Shown: positions 34,207 to 43,157, counted from the stretch's first letter. The stretch is 64,000 nucleotides of DNA from Pseudactinotalea terrae (GCF_009733845.1 NZ_WNXZ01000002.1:620001-684000); one strand, 5' to 3'. The notes: a model not told the origin generated them from the letters alone. Translations and numbers: made by a program.

Positions 34207-35375
34207 GCGCGCTGAACCTCTCTCTCGAGGGTGTCGAGGGCTTGGGTGAGGGCGCTCAGGCCTTCATCGGTGGTCGGTGGTGCTCCGTAGAGGACGTCGC
34301 TGATCGCCTCAGGGCCTCGCCCGCTCGCGCGGGCGAGGGTCTCGACGACCTGATCCGGTCCGGCGTGGCTCGGCAGCCCCACCCGCCCGGCGACCCGGGC
34401 CACGAATCCCGCCCGCAGGGCCGAGGCGGCGTGCGCGTGGGCAGCGGCGCGTCGGTAGAGGCGGCCACGGCCGCGGGTGGTCTCGCTGGCCCTGACCTCG
34501 ACCGGGAGCGGCTCGACCACGATCGGGCCCAGCCGGCGGCCGCGCCAGAGCACCAGGACCACGCCGACGAGCAGCAGCATCGTGACGACCGGGCCGGGCA
34601 GCGGGAACTGGTCGAGCAGCCCCTCGCTGTCGATGCCGAAGGTGTCGTCGGAGGCCGGGACGTACCAGACCAGGCGATCGTGCGCGCCGAGGGTGCGGAA
34701 CACCAGGGCGGCGTTGCCGGCGACGGCGAGACCCTCGTTCGAGATGATCCAGCCATCGCTGATGGCACTCCAGGCCCGGTCGCCCTCGGTCCAGGTGGCG
34801 TACAGGGAACCGCCCTCGGCCTCGAAGCAACCCTCCACGTCACCGGTGAGCACGGCCCCGCCCGCCGTGATGCTCTCGGCTGCCTGCGCATGCTCGTCGG
34901 CGCAGTGCGCCACCCGGTTGGTTCGCGTGGCATAGCCCTCGACCTCGACCGCGTCCGTGAGGGAGTCGAACGTGCCACCGCCGATGTTCGCGAGCACGAT
35001 GTCGGCCTCGACCCCGGCGATCGCCTCCTGCTGGACGGGGCGCAGCCTGCCGGGGTTGACGACCAGCAGGGTGCTGCCTGCCTCGGCCTCGGAGACCGCC
35101 GCTGCCGTGGTGGTCACGAAGGTGACGTCGACACCCTGCTGCTCGAGCACCTGGGCAGCTGCGCGGGCTCCGCCCGGGTCGGAGTTGTCGGGCGCGAGAG
35201 GGATGTCGGAGGTGGAGCGCTGCGTGGCAACGCCGATGATCACGGCCACGACGACCAGCGCCAGGATCGCGACGATGAGCGCCTTGCGACGGCCGCGTCC
35301 CTGGGGCGACGTCGGTGCAGGCGGTTCCTCACCGGCGGCGTGACCGCGAGCGACGATCGTGGGGGTGGCGGTCAT
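34203..35375 (-). CDS. DUF4350 domain membrane protein
   Basis: A 390-residue protein. It has one N-terminal transmembrane helix ('KALIVAILALVVVAVIIGVA'), an extracytoplasmic DUF4350 domain ('GARAAAQVLEQQGVDVTFV', 'TLLVVNPGRLRP'), a second helix ('VVTMLLLVGVVLVLW'), and a cytoplasmic tail with 'YRRAAAHAHAASALRAGFV'. The gene overlaps its neighbours by 4 bp on both sides (35372-35375 and 34203-34206). It probably acts as a membrane partner of the MoxR-DUF58 system. Confidence 0.85.
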   Translation of the reverse strand: MTATPTIVARGHAAGEEPPAPTSPQGRGRRKALIVAILALVVVAVIIGVATQRSTSDIPLAPDNSDPGGARAAAQVLEQQGVDVTFVTTTAAAVSEAEAGSTLLVVNPGRLRPVQQEAIAGVEADIVLANIGGGTFDSLTDAVEVEGYATRTNRVAHCADEHAQAAESITAGGAVLTGDVEGCFEAEGGSLYATWTEGDRAWSAISDGWIISNEGLAVAGNAALVFRTLGAHDRLVWYVPASDDTFGIDSEGLLDQFPLPGPVVTMLLLVGVVLVLWRGRRLGPIVVEPLPVEVRASETTRGRGRLYRRAAAHAHAASALRAGFVARVAGRVGLPSHAGPDQVVETLARASGRGPEAISDVLYGAPPTTDEGLSALTQALDTLEREVQRA

Positions 35376-36070
35376 CGGGGGGCGACCAGCTCGCTGTCGG
35401 AGAGGTCGCCGGTCCGCGAGGGGCGGGTCTTCGCGACCGTGCGGTCGACCTCTCGGAGCCAGGCGTCGTCGTCGGCCACCGGGACGAGGTTCCCGTAGCA
35501 GACGCCGTCGAACATCTCGGCGGCACGCCGCAGGTCGGCTGCGCAGGGCGCGAGCCGGGCGCCGGCCGCGACGGCTGCCTCGTGCGCCGTGCGACCGCGG
35601 CGGTCCTCGAGCACCGCGCGCTCGTCGAGCGAGCGGACGATCGCGCGGTAGCGCTCCAGCACCGCGGTGGCGTGGTCGCCCGCGGCAGCCGCGGCATCCG
35701 CAGCGGCCCTGAGGGCTGCGGAGGTGCGTTCGTCGCCGTCGAGCACCTCGACGCTTCCTTGGCCCTCCCGCAACCGGCGCCGGCGGATCGGGCCACCGAT
35801 CAGCAGGGCGATCCCCACCACGGCCGCCACCACCAGCAGCACGATCACAGGCATCAGGACCGGGCCGAGCGTCGTGTTGGCCTCGAAGATCCTGTTCCAG
35901 AGGTCACGCAGCCAGTCGAGGACCCTGTCCCACAAGGTGGGCGAGGTGTCGTAGATCGACTTGGCCAGCTCACGCTCGGCCCACTCACGCGCCTCGTCGG
36001 CCCCCGGCAGCAGCGGAGGCTCGCGCGGGACCAGAGCATCCGCTGGGCGGAGCGCACCCGGACCGTGCAC
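35372..36070 (-). CDS. DUF4129 domain membrane protein
   Basis: A 232-residue protein. An extracytoplasmic N-terminal part ('REWAERELAKSIYDTSPTLW') leads to one helix ('VLMPVIVLLVVAAVVGIALLI'). A cytoplasmic DUF4129 domain with 'LERYRAIVRSLDERAV', 'GRTAHEAAVAA' and 'FDGVCYGNLVPVADDDAWL' follows. DUF4129 accompanies transglutaminase-MoxR-DUF58 loci; here the transglutaminase is missing. GTG 36070 lies 1 bp after the upstream stop. The role is unknown. Confidence 0.85.
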   Translation of the reverse strand: MHGPGALRPADALVPREPPLLPGADEAREWAERELAKSIYDTSPTLWDRVLDWLRDLWNRIFEANTTLGPVLMPVIVLLVVAAVVGIALLIGGPIRRRRLREGQGSVEVLDGDERTSAALRAAADAAAAAGDHATAVLERYRAIVRSLDERAVLEDRRGRTAHEAAVAAGARLAPCAADLRRAAEMFDGVCYGNLVPVADDDAWLREVDRTVAKTRPSRTGDLSDSELVAPR

Positions 36071-36071
36071 G

Positions 36072-37136
36072 TCAGCCCTGGGCTGCCGCTGCTGCGAGCT
36101 CGGCGTCCAGGCCCTCGCGGCGGATGCGGATGTCGATGTAGAGCAGCGCGATCACGCCGGCGAAGAACGGTGTCGTCAGCGACGAGGCGATGATCGCGCC
36201 GACGAGCTGCGCGATGGTCAGGCCGGTGGGCCCCACGATGCCGCCGAGGAACCCGACCGGTGCCGAGACGATGCCAGCCACGATCGCCACGAGGATGCTC
36301 GTGAGCAGGTAGATCCCCGCGATCCGCCAGAACGAGTGGCGGGTCAGCTGCCAGGAGCGCTTGAGCGCGGTCAGCACACCGGAGCGCTCGAGCACCAGCA
36401 CCGGCGTGGCCAGCACCGTGGCAACGATGACGAACAGCAGGGCGAGGATCATGAGGACGATGCCCAGCACCGTCAGCCCCAGGGTCGCGCCGATGTCGCC
36501 GGTGCCGAGCCCGACGGCGATCGCCGGGACGAAGGCGACGATCATCGCGACCGCGGCCAGGACGCTGATCAGCAGCGTGAGCGCGATCAGCTTGAGCAGC
36601 TGCGGGCGAACGAGCGTCCAGAGCTCCCCGAGCGGCAGCGTGCGGCCGAGGACCGACTGGCTGATGCTGTGGATGAGCACACCGTTCAGCGCGGTGGTGA
36701 CGATGAAGCTGACGACGGCGGCGGCCAGGCTCGGGAGCAGCGAGGCGGTCAGGGTGCCGTAGAGCTCGTCGAGGTCCTGCGTCGTCGGGTCGACCTGGCT
36801 CGCGAACCGGTTGAGATCCTCTGTCAGCCCCCAGGTGAGCGCACCCTGCACGATGGTGACGAGCGCGACGACGGCCGCCGCCAGCCCGAACATCACGGCC
36901 GGGTTGGCGCGGATCGCCTTGAAGGCGCCGTCGTAGATCTCACCCATGGTGAGCGGGCGCAGGGGGATGATGCCCGGCTGCGCGACCGACAGCATCGGGT
37001 GCGGGTCCGGGGCTCCGAACTGCCCGTAGGCCTGCGGCTCCGGTGCTCCATAGCTCGGCACCTGCGGCGCATCGCCCCAGCCGGCATGGCGACCGTCGGG
37101 CCCCTGGTCGCTCGGCGGCGGCGTCGGTGTGCTCAC
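36072..37136 (-). CDS. Glycerophosphoryl diester phosphodiesterase membrane-domain protein
   Basis: A 354-residue membrane protein. A Pro-rich cytoplasmic N-terminus precedes 'PLRPLTMGEIYDGAFKAIRANP', the family opening. About six helices follow, with the amphipathic segment 'RSGVLTALKRSWQLTRHSFW'. It contains no phosphodiesterase catalytic domain, only the membrane part often seen in actinobacterial proteins of unknown role. GTG 37136 has GGGGAA 4 nt upstream. It heads the five-gene reverse-strand operon and is divergent from mtrA, with 120 bp between. Confidence 0.83.
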   Translation of the reverse strand: MSTPTPPPSDQGPDGRHAGWGDAPQVPSYGAPEPQAYGQFGAPDPHPMLSVAQPGIIPLRPLTMGEIYDGAFKAIRANPAVMFGLAAAVVALVTIVQGALTWGLTEDLNRFASQVDPTTQDLDELYGTLTASLLPSLAAAVVSFIVTTALNGVLIHSISQSVLGRTLPLGELWTLVRPQLLKLIALTLLISVLAAVAMIVAFVPAIAVGLGTGDIGATLGLTVLGIVLMILALLFVIVATVLATPVLVLERSGVLTALKRSWQLTRHSFWRIAGIYLLTSILVAIVAGIVSAPVGFLGGIVGPTGLTIAQLVGAIIASSLTTPFFAGVIALLYIDIRIRREGLDAELAAAAAQG

Positions 37137-37256
37137 TGTTCCCCTTGCTCCCATCTCGTCACGCGGGCCCATCCTCGCACGCACCGCGGACCTCGCGGCG
37201 GGATGCTCCGGCGTTGCCCGTGCGCAGAAGTGGCGGCCGGGTGGGAACATGGGGCC

Positions 37257-37943
37257 ATGAGTCCACGCGTCTTGGTTGTCGATGACGACGCCGCGCTGTC
37301 GGAGATGATCGGCATCGTCCTGCAGTCGGAGAACCTGGAACCGGTGTTCAGCTACGACGGCACCAGCGCTCTGGAGGTGTTCCGGTCCAGCCAGCCGGAC
37401 CTGGTGCTGCTCGACCTGATGCTGCCGGGCATCGACGGCATCGAGGTGTGCGGGCAGATCCGTGCCGAGTCGGGCGTCCCGATCATCATGCTGACCGCCA
37501 AGAGTGACACCACCGATGTGGTGAGCGGCCTCGAGGCGGGCGCGGACGACTACATCGCCAAGCCGTTCAAGCCCAAGGAGCTGGTCGCCAGGATCCGGGC
37601 GCGGCTCCGCCGGCACGAGGAGCCCGAGACGGAGCGGCTGCTCATCGGTGACCTCGTGGTCGACGTCGCCGGGCACCGCGTCACCCGGGGCGAGGAGGTC
37701 ATCAACCTCACGCCGCTGGAGTTCGACCTGATGGTCGCGCTGGCGCGCAAGCCGTGGCAGGTGTTCTCGCGCGAGGTGCTGCTCGAGCAGGTCTGGGGAT
37801 ACCGGCACCAGGCCGACACCCGGTTGGTGAACGTGCACGTGCAGCGGCTGCGGGCCAAGGTCGAGCAGGACCCGGAGAACCCCGAGGTCGTCGTGACCGT
37901 GCGCGGCGTCGGCTACCGGGCCGGAGCCCCGCCGACGAGATGA
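37257..37943 (+). CDS. mtrA: Response regulator MtrA (OmpR family)
   Basis: A 228-residue DNA-binding response regulator of the MtrAB two-component system controlling cell wall, division and osmotic genes in actinobacteria. The receiver domain has acidic residues Asp9-11, phospho-acceptor Asp53 ('LVLLDLMLPGIDG'), Thr ('MLTAKSD') and Lys ('YIAKPFKPKEL'). The C-terminal winged helix has 'LTPLEFDLMVALARKPWQVF' and 'RLVNVHVQRLRAKVE'. It is directly followed by mtrB and lpqB, the conserved order. ATG 37257 is preceded by GAACAT 6 nt away, so a leaderless start is possible. Confidence 0.95.
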   Translation: MSPRVLVVDDDAALSEMIGIVLQSENLEPVFSYDGTSALEVFRSSQPDLVLLDLMLPGIDGIEVCGQIRAESGVPIIMLTAKSDTTDVVSGLEAGADDYIAKPFKPKELVARIRARLRRHEEPETERLLIGDLVVDVAGHRVTRGEEVINLTPLEFDLMVALARKPWQVFSREVLLEQVWGYRHQADTRLVNVHVQRLRAKVEQDPENPEVVVTVRGVGYRAGAPPTR

Positions 37944-39641
37944 GTGGCGGTGGCTGACCGGCGCGTCCCGCCGCCCTGGCAGGACCGGTTGCGTCGCCGG
38001 GCTCTTCTCGCCTGGCGGCGGACCCGCGTCCGGTTACGGGTGCTGGCGCGCGCGTGGCAGCGCTCGCTGCGCGTGCGGGTCTCGGTGACCACCGTGGCGG
38101 TGGGGCTCGTCGCCCTGCTGACCCTGGGTGCGGCGCTGTCGGGGCAGGTGCGGGACTCCCTCTACGACGCCCGTGTCGACGAGGTGCTCACCGACGCCGC
38201 CGTGCGCGCCGAGCAGGCGCAGAGCGCGTTCGACAACTCGAACGCCGCACGCTCCCAGGACGTCGTGGTGCTGGGGTACGACGTCCTCAACTCGCTCGCG
38301 ACCACCGCGGGCGCTGCGTCGGTGCTGCTGCTGCGCCCGCCGGGGCAGGGCACGCAGTTTCCTGAGCTGGCCTCGGACAACAACCAGCGCGCGCTGATCA
38401 CCGCCGAGCTGCGCGAAGCGGTCCGTGGTGGGGACAGGCAGATGTGGCAGGCCGTCGCCATCAAGACCGGGGACGGCGAGGTTCCAGGCATCGCCGCCGG
38501 CACCATGGTCACGCTGCCGCTCGTCGGGGCGAGCGAGCTGTACTTCGTGTACAGCCTGAGTGAGGAGCAGGCCACCCTCGACCTGCTGCAACGGGTGCTG
38601 CTGGTCGGGGCGCTCGCACTGGTGCTGCTGCTGCTCGTGATGACCTGGTACCTGACCAAGCAGGTCCTCACCCCGGTGCAGCAGGCCGCCAACACGGCGG
38701 GCAGGCTCGCGGACGGCCTGCTCGACGAACGTATGACCGTGCGGGGCGTCGACGAGCTGGCGGTGCTCGCCCGATCGTTCAACGAGATGGCGCAGAGCAT
38801 CCAGGACCAGATCGAGAGGCTCGCGCACCTCTCGCAGATGCAGCAGCGGTTCGTCTCCGACGTCTCGCACGAGCTCCGCACGCCGCTGACGACGATCCGG
38901 ATGGCGAGCGAGGTGCTCAACGCCTCACGGGATGACTTCGGGCCGATCGAGGCGCGGTCCGCCGAGCTGCTCGCCACCCAGCTCGACCGCTTCGAGTCCT
39001 TGCTCGCGGACCTGCTCGAGATCTCCCGGTTCGACGCCGGTGCCGCCACTCTCGAGGTCGAGGAGACCAACATGGTGGTCGCCGTGGAGCGGGTCATCGA
39101 CATCGTCGAGCCGCTCGCCGAGCAGCGCGGGTCGCCGGTCGCGCGCACGTTGCCGGAGGTCCCGGTGCGAGTCGACATGGACACCCGCCGGGTCGAGCGG
39201 GTGCTGCGCAACCTGCTGGTCAACGCCGTCGAGCACGGCGAGGGCAAGCCGATCGAGGTGACGATGGCTGCGAACGCGCGCGCCGTGTCCGTGGTGGTGC
39301 GCGATCACGGCATCGGCATGACGCCGGCCGCGGCCGCGCGGGTGTTCGACCGGTTCTGGCGCGCCGACCCCGCCCGGACCCGGACGCTCGGCGGGACCGG
39401 GCTGGGCCTGGCGATCTCGCTCGAGGACGCGCATCTGCACGGCGGCACCCTTGAGGCGTGGGGCTCGCCCGGCGAGGGTGCGGCCTTCCGGCTCACGCTG
39501 CCGCTGCGTGCCGGTCTCGAGGTGCGCGAGCACCCGCTGCCGCTCGTGCCGCCGCGCGAGCAGTCCGACCCGGTGGAGGAGCGTGACCCGGCAGGCCCGC
39601 ACGCGCTGCCCGACGACTTCATGGTGGAGGTCAGCGAATGA
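37944..39641 (+). CDS. mtrB: Sensor histidine kinase MtrB
   Basis: A 565-residue sensor kinase, partner of MtrA. It has an N-terminal Arg-rich segment, TM1 (about 48-70, 'VTTVAVGLVALLTLGAALS'), an extracytoplasmic sensor of about 140 residues and TM2 (about 213-235, 'VGALALVLLLLVMTWYL'). Then come HAMP, HisKA with phospho-acceptor His309 ('DVSHELRTPLTT'), and the ATPase domain ('LRNLLVNAVEHGEG', 'VRDHGIGMTPAAAARVFDRF', 'TGLGLAISL'). The start follows the mtrA stop directly and the end overlaps lpqB by 4 bp. Confidence 0.95.
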   Translation: MAVADRRVPPPWQDRLRRRALLAWRRTRVRLRVLARAWQRSLRVRVSVTTVAVGLVALLTLGAALSGQVRDSLYDARVDEVLTDAAVRAEQAQSAFDNSNAARSQDVVVLGYDVLNSLATTAGAASVLLLRPPGQGTQFPELASDNNQRALITAELREAVRGGDRQMWQAVAIKTGDGEVPGIAAGTMVTLPLVGASELYFVYSLSEEQATLDLLQRVLLVGALALVLLLLVMTWYLTKQVLTPVQQAANTAGRLADGLLDERMTVRGVDELAVLARSFNEMAQSIQDQIERLAHLSQMQQRFVSDVSHELRTPLTTIRMASEVLNASRDDFGPIEARSAELLATQLDRFESLLADLLEISRFDAGAATLEVEETNMVVAVERVIDIVEPLAEQRGSPVARTLPEVPVRVDMDTRRVERVLRNLLVNAVEHGEGKPIEVTMAANARAVSVVVRDHGIGMTPAAAARVFDRFWRADPARTRTLGGTGLGLAISLEDAHLHGGTLEAWGSPGEGAAFRLTLPLRAGLEVREHPLPLVPPREQSDPVEERDPAGPHALPDDFMVEVSE

Positions 39642-41347
39642 GACGCCGACTGCTTGCCCTGGCGGCGATCGTCATGGTTGCGCTCAGCGGGTGCCTCTCG
39701 CTGCCCACCGAGAGCGGGATCCAGCAGGGGCACGACGGTCCGCCGGTGGACGGCGGCCTCGAGCTGGTGGCTCCCGGCCCCGCCGAGGACGCGGAACCGG
39801 ACGACATCGTCGAGGGCTTCCTGCTCGCGGCCAGCTTCGGGCTGGGCGACGACTTCGGCCGAGCCCACGAGTTCATGACGACGGCGGGTGCGGCGCAGTG
39901 GAACGCCCTCGGTGGTGTCACCGTGTACTCCGACGCCGAGCCGCTCGAGGTGGTGCTCGACGACCAGGTCCCCGGCGCCGTCGGCAGGACCGTGACCGTC
40001 ACGGCAGCCGTGGTCGCGACGGTGGCGCCGGACGGCACGTACACCGAGGCTCTTCCCGGCACCGTGCAGGAGCTCCAGTTCCAGGTGATCCAGATCGCCG
40101 GTGACCAGTGGCGCATCAGCCAGCTCGAGCAGGGCGTGCTGATGAGCGAGGTGACGTTCGGGACCCAGTACCGCGAGGTGCCGATCTACTTCCTCAGCGG
40201 CAACGAGGAACCTCGCCTCGTGCCGGACCTGCGCTGGCTGCCGCGTTCGCAGACCGTGCTCGGCTCGGTCAGGTCGCTCCTCGGCGGCCCTGCGGACTGG
40301 CTCAGCTCACCCGCTGTCGTCACGGCGTTCCCCGGCGGCACCCAGCTCGCGATCGAGGGCATCGAGATCGCGGACCGGGTCGCGACCGTGGCGCTCAGCC
40401 CCGAGTTCCTGTCCGCGGGCGCGGTCGACCGCGCGTACGCCCAGCGACAGCTGGCGGAGACGCTCCGGCAGCTCGGTCAGGTGAACCGGGTGCAGATCAG
40501 CGTCGAGGGGAACATCCTCGAGATCGAGGAGTCGCTCGCGCCGATCACGATCACGCCGGTGCCCGCACGCGGGCCGGTCCTGCTCATCCCCGAGGGCCTC
40601 GGGCTGCTCAGCGGCAACAGCATCAGCGACCTCAGCGGTGACCACGGCGTGCCTGCGGGCCTGGGACCGCTCGCGCTACCGTACGAGTCCGGCCCGATCG
40701 TCGGACTGGTCGAGTCGACCTCGATCGTCGCCCTCAACGAGGGCGGAGCCGAGCCGACGGCGCTCTTCGCGCCCGGTGGCCGGCTGCTCGCACCCTCCTA
40801 CGACGTGCACGGCTGGGTGTGGACCGGCCCGACCGGCGCCGGGACGAACCCGGGCGAGCTCACGGTGATCGACCCGCAGAGCGGAGCGATCGAGACGGTG
40901 GCCGCCGCCGACCTCGTCGGCGTCGACGTCGTGGCGCTCAGGGTGAGCAGGGAAGGCGCACGGCTCGCCTACGCGGTGCAGAGCAGCACCTCGGTCGTGG
41001 TCTACGTCTCGGCGATCGAGCGCGATGGTGACGGGCGGCCGGTGGCCATCTCGCAGGGGCAGCCGATCGGGGCGTCGTTGACGAGCCTGCGCGATCTGGT
41101 GTGGGTGGACGACGTGGAGCTGGGCGTGCTCGGCGTCGACGGCGACAGCGACCTCACGGTGCTGCTGGTCGGCGTCGGCGGCCGGACGGCCCCGTTGCCC
41201 TCTGTCCAGGGGGCGGTGTCGATCGCGGCCGGTGACGGCCGGCGTGAGCTGTTCCTCGTGACCGATGCCGGTGACCTCTACGGTCGCAGCGGCAACGGCT
41301 GGCGCAAGATCGACGGCCCGGCGGCCTCACCGACGTTCGCCGGTTGA
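39638..41347 (+). CDS. lpqB: Lipoprotein LpqB (MtrAB partner)
   Basis: A 569-residue lipoprotein. The signal peptide 'MRRRLLALAAIVMVALSGC' has a lipobox ending at Cys19. The GerMN domain (about 180-310, 'VPIYFLSGNEEPRLVPDLRW') and a C-terminal beta-propeller region follow. LpqB binds MtrB and adjusts its signalling in other actinobacteria; that role is assigned by synteny and family. Coupled to mtrB by an ATGA overlap. A 10-bp hairpin 41 bp after the stop may end the operon. Confidence 0.94.
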   Translation: MRRRLLALAAIVMVALSGCLSLPTESGIQQGHDGPPVDGGLELVAPGPAEDAEPDDIVEGFLLAASFGLGDDFGRAHEFMTTAGAAQWNALGGVTVYSDAEPLEVVLDDQVPGAVGRTVTVTAAVVATVAPDGTYTEALPGTVQELQFQVIQIAGDQWRISQLEQGVLMSEVTFGTQYREVPIYFLSGNEEPRLVPDLRWLPRSQTVLGSVRSLLGGPADWLSSPAVVTAFPGGTQLAIEGIEIADRVATVALSPEFLSAGAVDRAYAQRQLAETLRQLGQVNRVQISVEGNILEIEESLAPITITPVPARGPVLLIPEGLGLLSGNSISDLSGDHGVPAGLGPLALPYESGPIVGLVESTSIVALNEGGAEPTALFAPGGRLLAPSYDVHGWVWTGPTGAGTNPGELTVIDPQSGAIETVAAADLVGVDVVALRVSREGARLAYAVQSSTSVVVYVSAIERDGDGRPVAISQGQPIGASLTSLRDLVWVDDVELGVLGVDGDSDLTVLLVGVGGRTAPLPSVQGAVSIAAGDGRRELFLVTDAGDLYGRSGNGWRKIDGPAASPTFAG

Positions 41348-41388
41348 TCCACAGGCGCACGCCGATGCGGCGTCGTCCACAGCACCCT

Positions 41389-41414
41389 GTGCCGGCGCCA
41401 GCCCGCGCCGGCAC
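41389..41414 (+). terminator. Perfect 10-bp stem-loop after lpqB
   Basis: GTGCCGGCGC (41389-41398) pairs with GCGCCGGCAC (41405-41414) around the loop CAGCCC. No U-tract follows and the comF start is only 8 bp on, so it may act as a partial terminator or leader hairpin. Confidence 0.55.
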
Positions 41415-41422
41415 TGATCGCG

Positions 41423-42190
41423 ATGCTGGGCCAGGTGATGCATCGGTCCGCGCGCCTTCCCTCCGTCCTTCGCGCCGTCGGTCGGCTCGTGCTGCCGCAG
41501 CAGTGCGCCGGCTGCGGGCGCCCTGATCATGCGCTCTGCCGCCGCTGCGCCGCACTGCTCGGCGAGCCGCGACGCTGCGAGGAGCTCACGCTGCACCTCG
41601 GCACCCAGGACCTGTTGCCCGCGCAGCCGCAGCGCGCCCCGCTGCCCACCTGGGCGCTCGGCGTCTATGCCGGACCGGTGCGGCACGCGGTGCTCGCCTG
41701 GAAGTCCGGCGGCCGACCTGACCTCGCGCGGCCGCTCACGGAGGCGATGGAGCGTGCGGCCTCGGTGATGACCGAGATCGAGCGCCCGACGGCGACCGGT
41801 CCCGTTCTCGTGGTGCCGGCACCCTCGGGTGCCGCTCGCCGCCGCGCGGGTCGGTTCGTGGTCGGTGAGCTCGCCGATGCGTTCGGCAAGGGGGTCGCGC
41901 GAGTCACGGGGGCGCCCGTCGCCGTCGTCGACCCGCTGCGCCGCCGCAGCGGCGGCGACCACCTCCTGGGCGCCGCCGCGCGGAGCCGGGACCGCGCGGG
42001 TGCGGTGCGGTGCCGGGGGCGGTTGCCACGCGGGGCGGTGTGCATGGTCATCGACGACGTGGTCACCACCGGAGCCACGCTCGCGGCCTGCGCGGAGGCG
42101 CTGCGGGTGGCCGGCGGTTCGGTGGTCGGAGCCGTGGTGCTCGCGGTCACCGCGCCACCGGGTGCCGGGTCATCGAATTGTCAGCCCTGA
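41423..42190 (+). CDS. comF: ComF-family phosphoribosyltransferase-like protein
   Basis: A 255-residue protein with an N-terminal zinc-ribbon of four Cys ('CAGCGRPDHALCRRC') and a phosphoribosyltransferase fold. 'GVYAGPVRHAVLAWKSGGR' is the ComF signature, and the PRPP-binding loop is 'CMVIDDVVTTGATLAAC'. In other bacteria ComF supports DNA uptake, but in actinobacteria its role is unclear. The start may be ATG 41423 or ATG 41438; the latter begins closer to the zinc ribbon. It is followed by 198 bp holding a uORF and the hpf gene. Confidence 0.85.
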   Translation: MLGQVMHRSARLPSVLRAVGRLVLPQQCAGCGRPDHALCRRCAALLGEPRRCEELTLHLGTQDLLPAQPQRAPLPTWALGVYAGPVRHAVLAWKSGGRPDLARPLTEAMERAASVMTEIERPTATGPVLVVPAPSGAARRRAGRFVVGELADAFGKGVARVTGAPVAVVDPLRRRSGGDHLLGAAARSRDRAGAVRCRGRLPRGAVCMVIDDVVTTGATLAACAEALRVAGGSVVGAVVLAVTAPPGAGSSNCQP

Positions 42191-42225
42191 GCAAAGAAAC
42201 CCAGCGAACTCCCAGGTGCGTGGAC

Positions 42226-42231
42226 TAGCGT
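42226..42231 (+). promoter_or_regulatory. -10 element upstream of hpf, leaderless with respect to a 29-codon uORF
   Basis: TAGCGT ends 6 nt before ATG 42238. No convincing -35 hexamer lies 16-18 nt upstream. The same element occurs at 968 and 52877. Confidence 0.5.
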
Positions 42232-42237
42232 CAAGAC

Positions 42238-42327
42238 ATGGTCCCCACAGCACCCCGAGCCGGACAGGCGGGGGAGTGGGGGGTGATGCCACCACCACGA
42301 GAGCCGCGCGGGTGGGCCGTGCGGTGA
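42238..42327 (+). CDS. 29-codon upstream ORF preceding hpf (candidate leader peptide)
   Basis: The frame begins 'MVPTAPRAGQAGEWGVM', continues with a Pro-Pro-Pro motif ('PPPREPRGW') and stops at 42325-42327, 61 bp before the hpf ATG. It would be translated from the first base of a transcript made from the -10 at 42226. A PPP motif slows ribosomes that lack EF-P help, so the uORF may tie hpf expression to translation capacity. Coding is not proven; the leaderless promoter pattern is the main support. Confidence 0.35.
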   Translation: MVPTAPRAGQAGEWGVMPPPREPRGWAVR

Positions 42328-42388
42328 ACGACCTGCTGGGAGTCGGAACCGACCCCGGCACGAGGCATCACGGAGGATCTGGATCACC

Positions 42389-43042
42389 ATGGAGATCGTG
42401 GTCGTCAGCCGACACACCGAGGTACCGGAGCGCTTTCGCAGGCATGTGGAAGCCAAGCTCGCCAAGGTAGGGCAGCTGCAGCCCTACGCCCAGCGCGTCG
42501 ACGTGGAGGTCACGCACGAGGCGAACCCACGCATGGCGGAGGTCGCCGAGCGCGTGGAGCTCACGCTTCGCGCCAAGGGACCGATCGTGCGCGCGGAGGC
42601 CAGTGCCTCCGACAGGTACGCCGCGCTCGACATGGCTACGGCCAAGCTGCTGGAACGGCTCCGCAGGCACCAGGACCGGCGCAAGTCTCGGCACCACGGG
42701 CGCGGCGAGCACGGCGAGCACGTCCCGCCACCGATGCCGGAGGACATGATGTCCACCGAGGTGGAGGACGAGGCGCCGAGCGGCCCGCTCGAGCCGGGCG
42801 TCGCCGTCGAGCGGCAGCTCGGCGACTCGCCGGTGGTGATCAGGCAGAAGGTTCACGACACCACGCCGATGACGGTCGATGACGCGGTGGCCGAGATGGA
42901 GCTCGTGGGGCACCCGTTCTTCCTCTTCGTCGAGGCGGAGTCCCACCAGCCCGCGGTCGTGTACCGCCGCAAGGGGTGGACCTACGGCGTCATCCGGCTC
43001 AACGCGACGACCCACCCGGCCATGGCGGTCGAGTCCGCCTGA
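42389..43042 (+). CDS. hpf: Ribosome hibernation promoting factor (long form)
   Basis: A 217-residue cytosolic protein that dimerises and stores 70S ribosomes as 100S particles. The N-terminal S30AE domain (1-100) contains 'FRRHVEAKLAKVGQLQPYAQ' and 'DRYAALDMATAKLLERLRRH'. A His/Arg-rich linker follows, then the C-terminal dimerisation domain ('PMTVDDAVAEMELVGHPFF', 'VVYRRKGWTYGVIRL'). The ATG has GGAGG about 8-10 nt upstream. Gene order comF-hpf-secA is conserved in actinobacteria. Confidence 0.94.
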   Translation: MEIVVVSRHTEVPERFRRHVEAKLAKVGQLQPYAQRVDVEVTHEANPRMAEVAERVELTLRAKGPIVRAEASASDRYAALDMATAKLLERLRRHQDRRKSRHHGRGEHGEHVPPPMPEDMMSTEVEDEAPSGPLEPGVAVERQLGDSPVVIRQKVHDTTPMTVDDAVAEMELVGHPFFLFVEAESHQPAVVYRRKGWTYGVIRLNATTHPAMAVESA

Positions 43043-43157
43043 GCGTCGACGAAGGCTCGTCCCCGTCGTCGAGCTCGCCGGGTGCTCCGGACGAGCTCGA
43101 CGACAGGCCGAGGCGCTCGGCGGCACGGATGTCGGTGGTCGGGGCCATAGTGGGGCG

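Noticed and set aside
41344-41380. TTGATCCACA and TCGTCCACA resemble DnaA boxes
   Set aside because: Both deviate from the consensus, only two exist, and no AT-rich region or dnaA/dnaN gene is nearby. It is not an origin.
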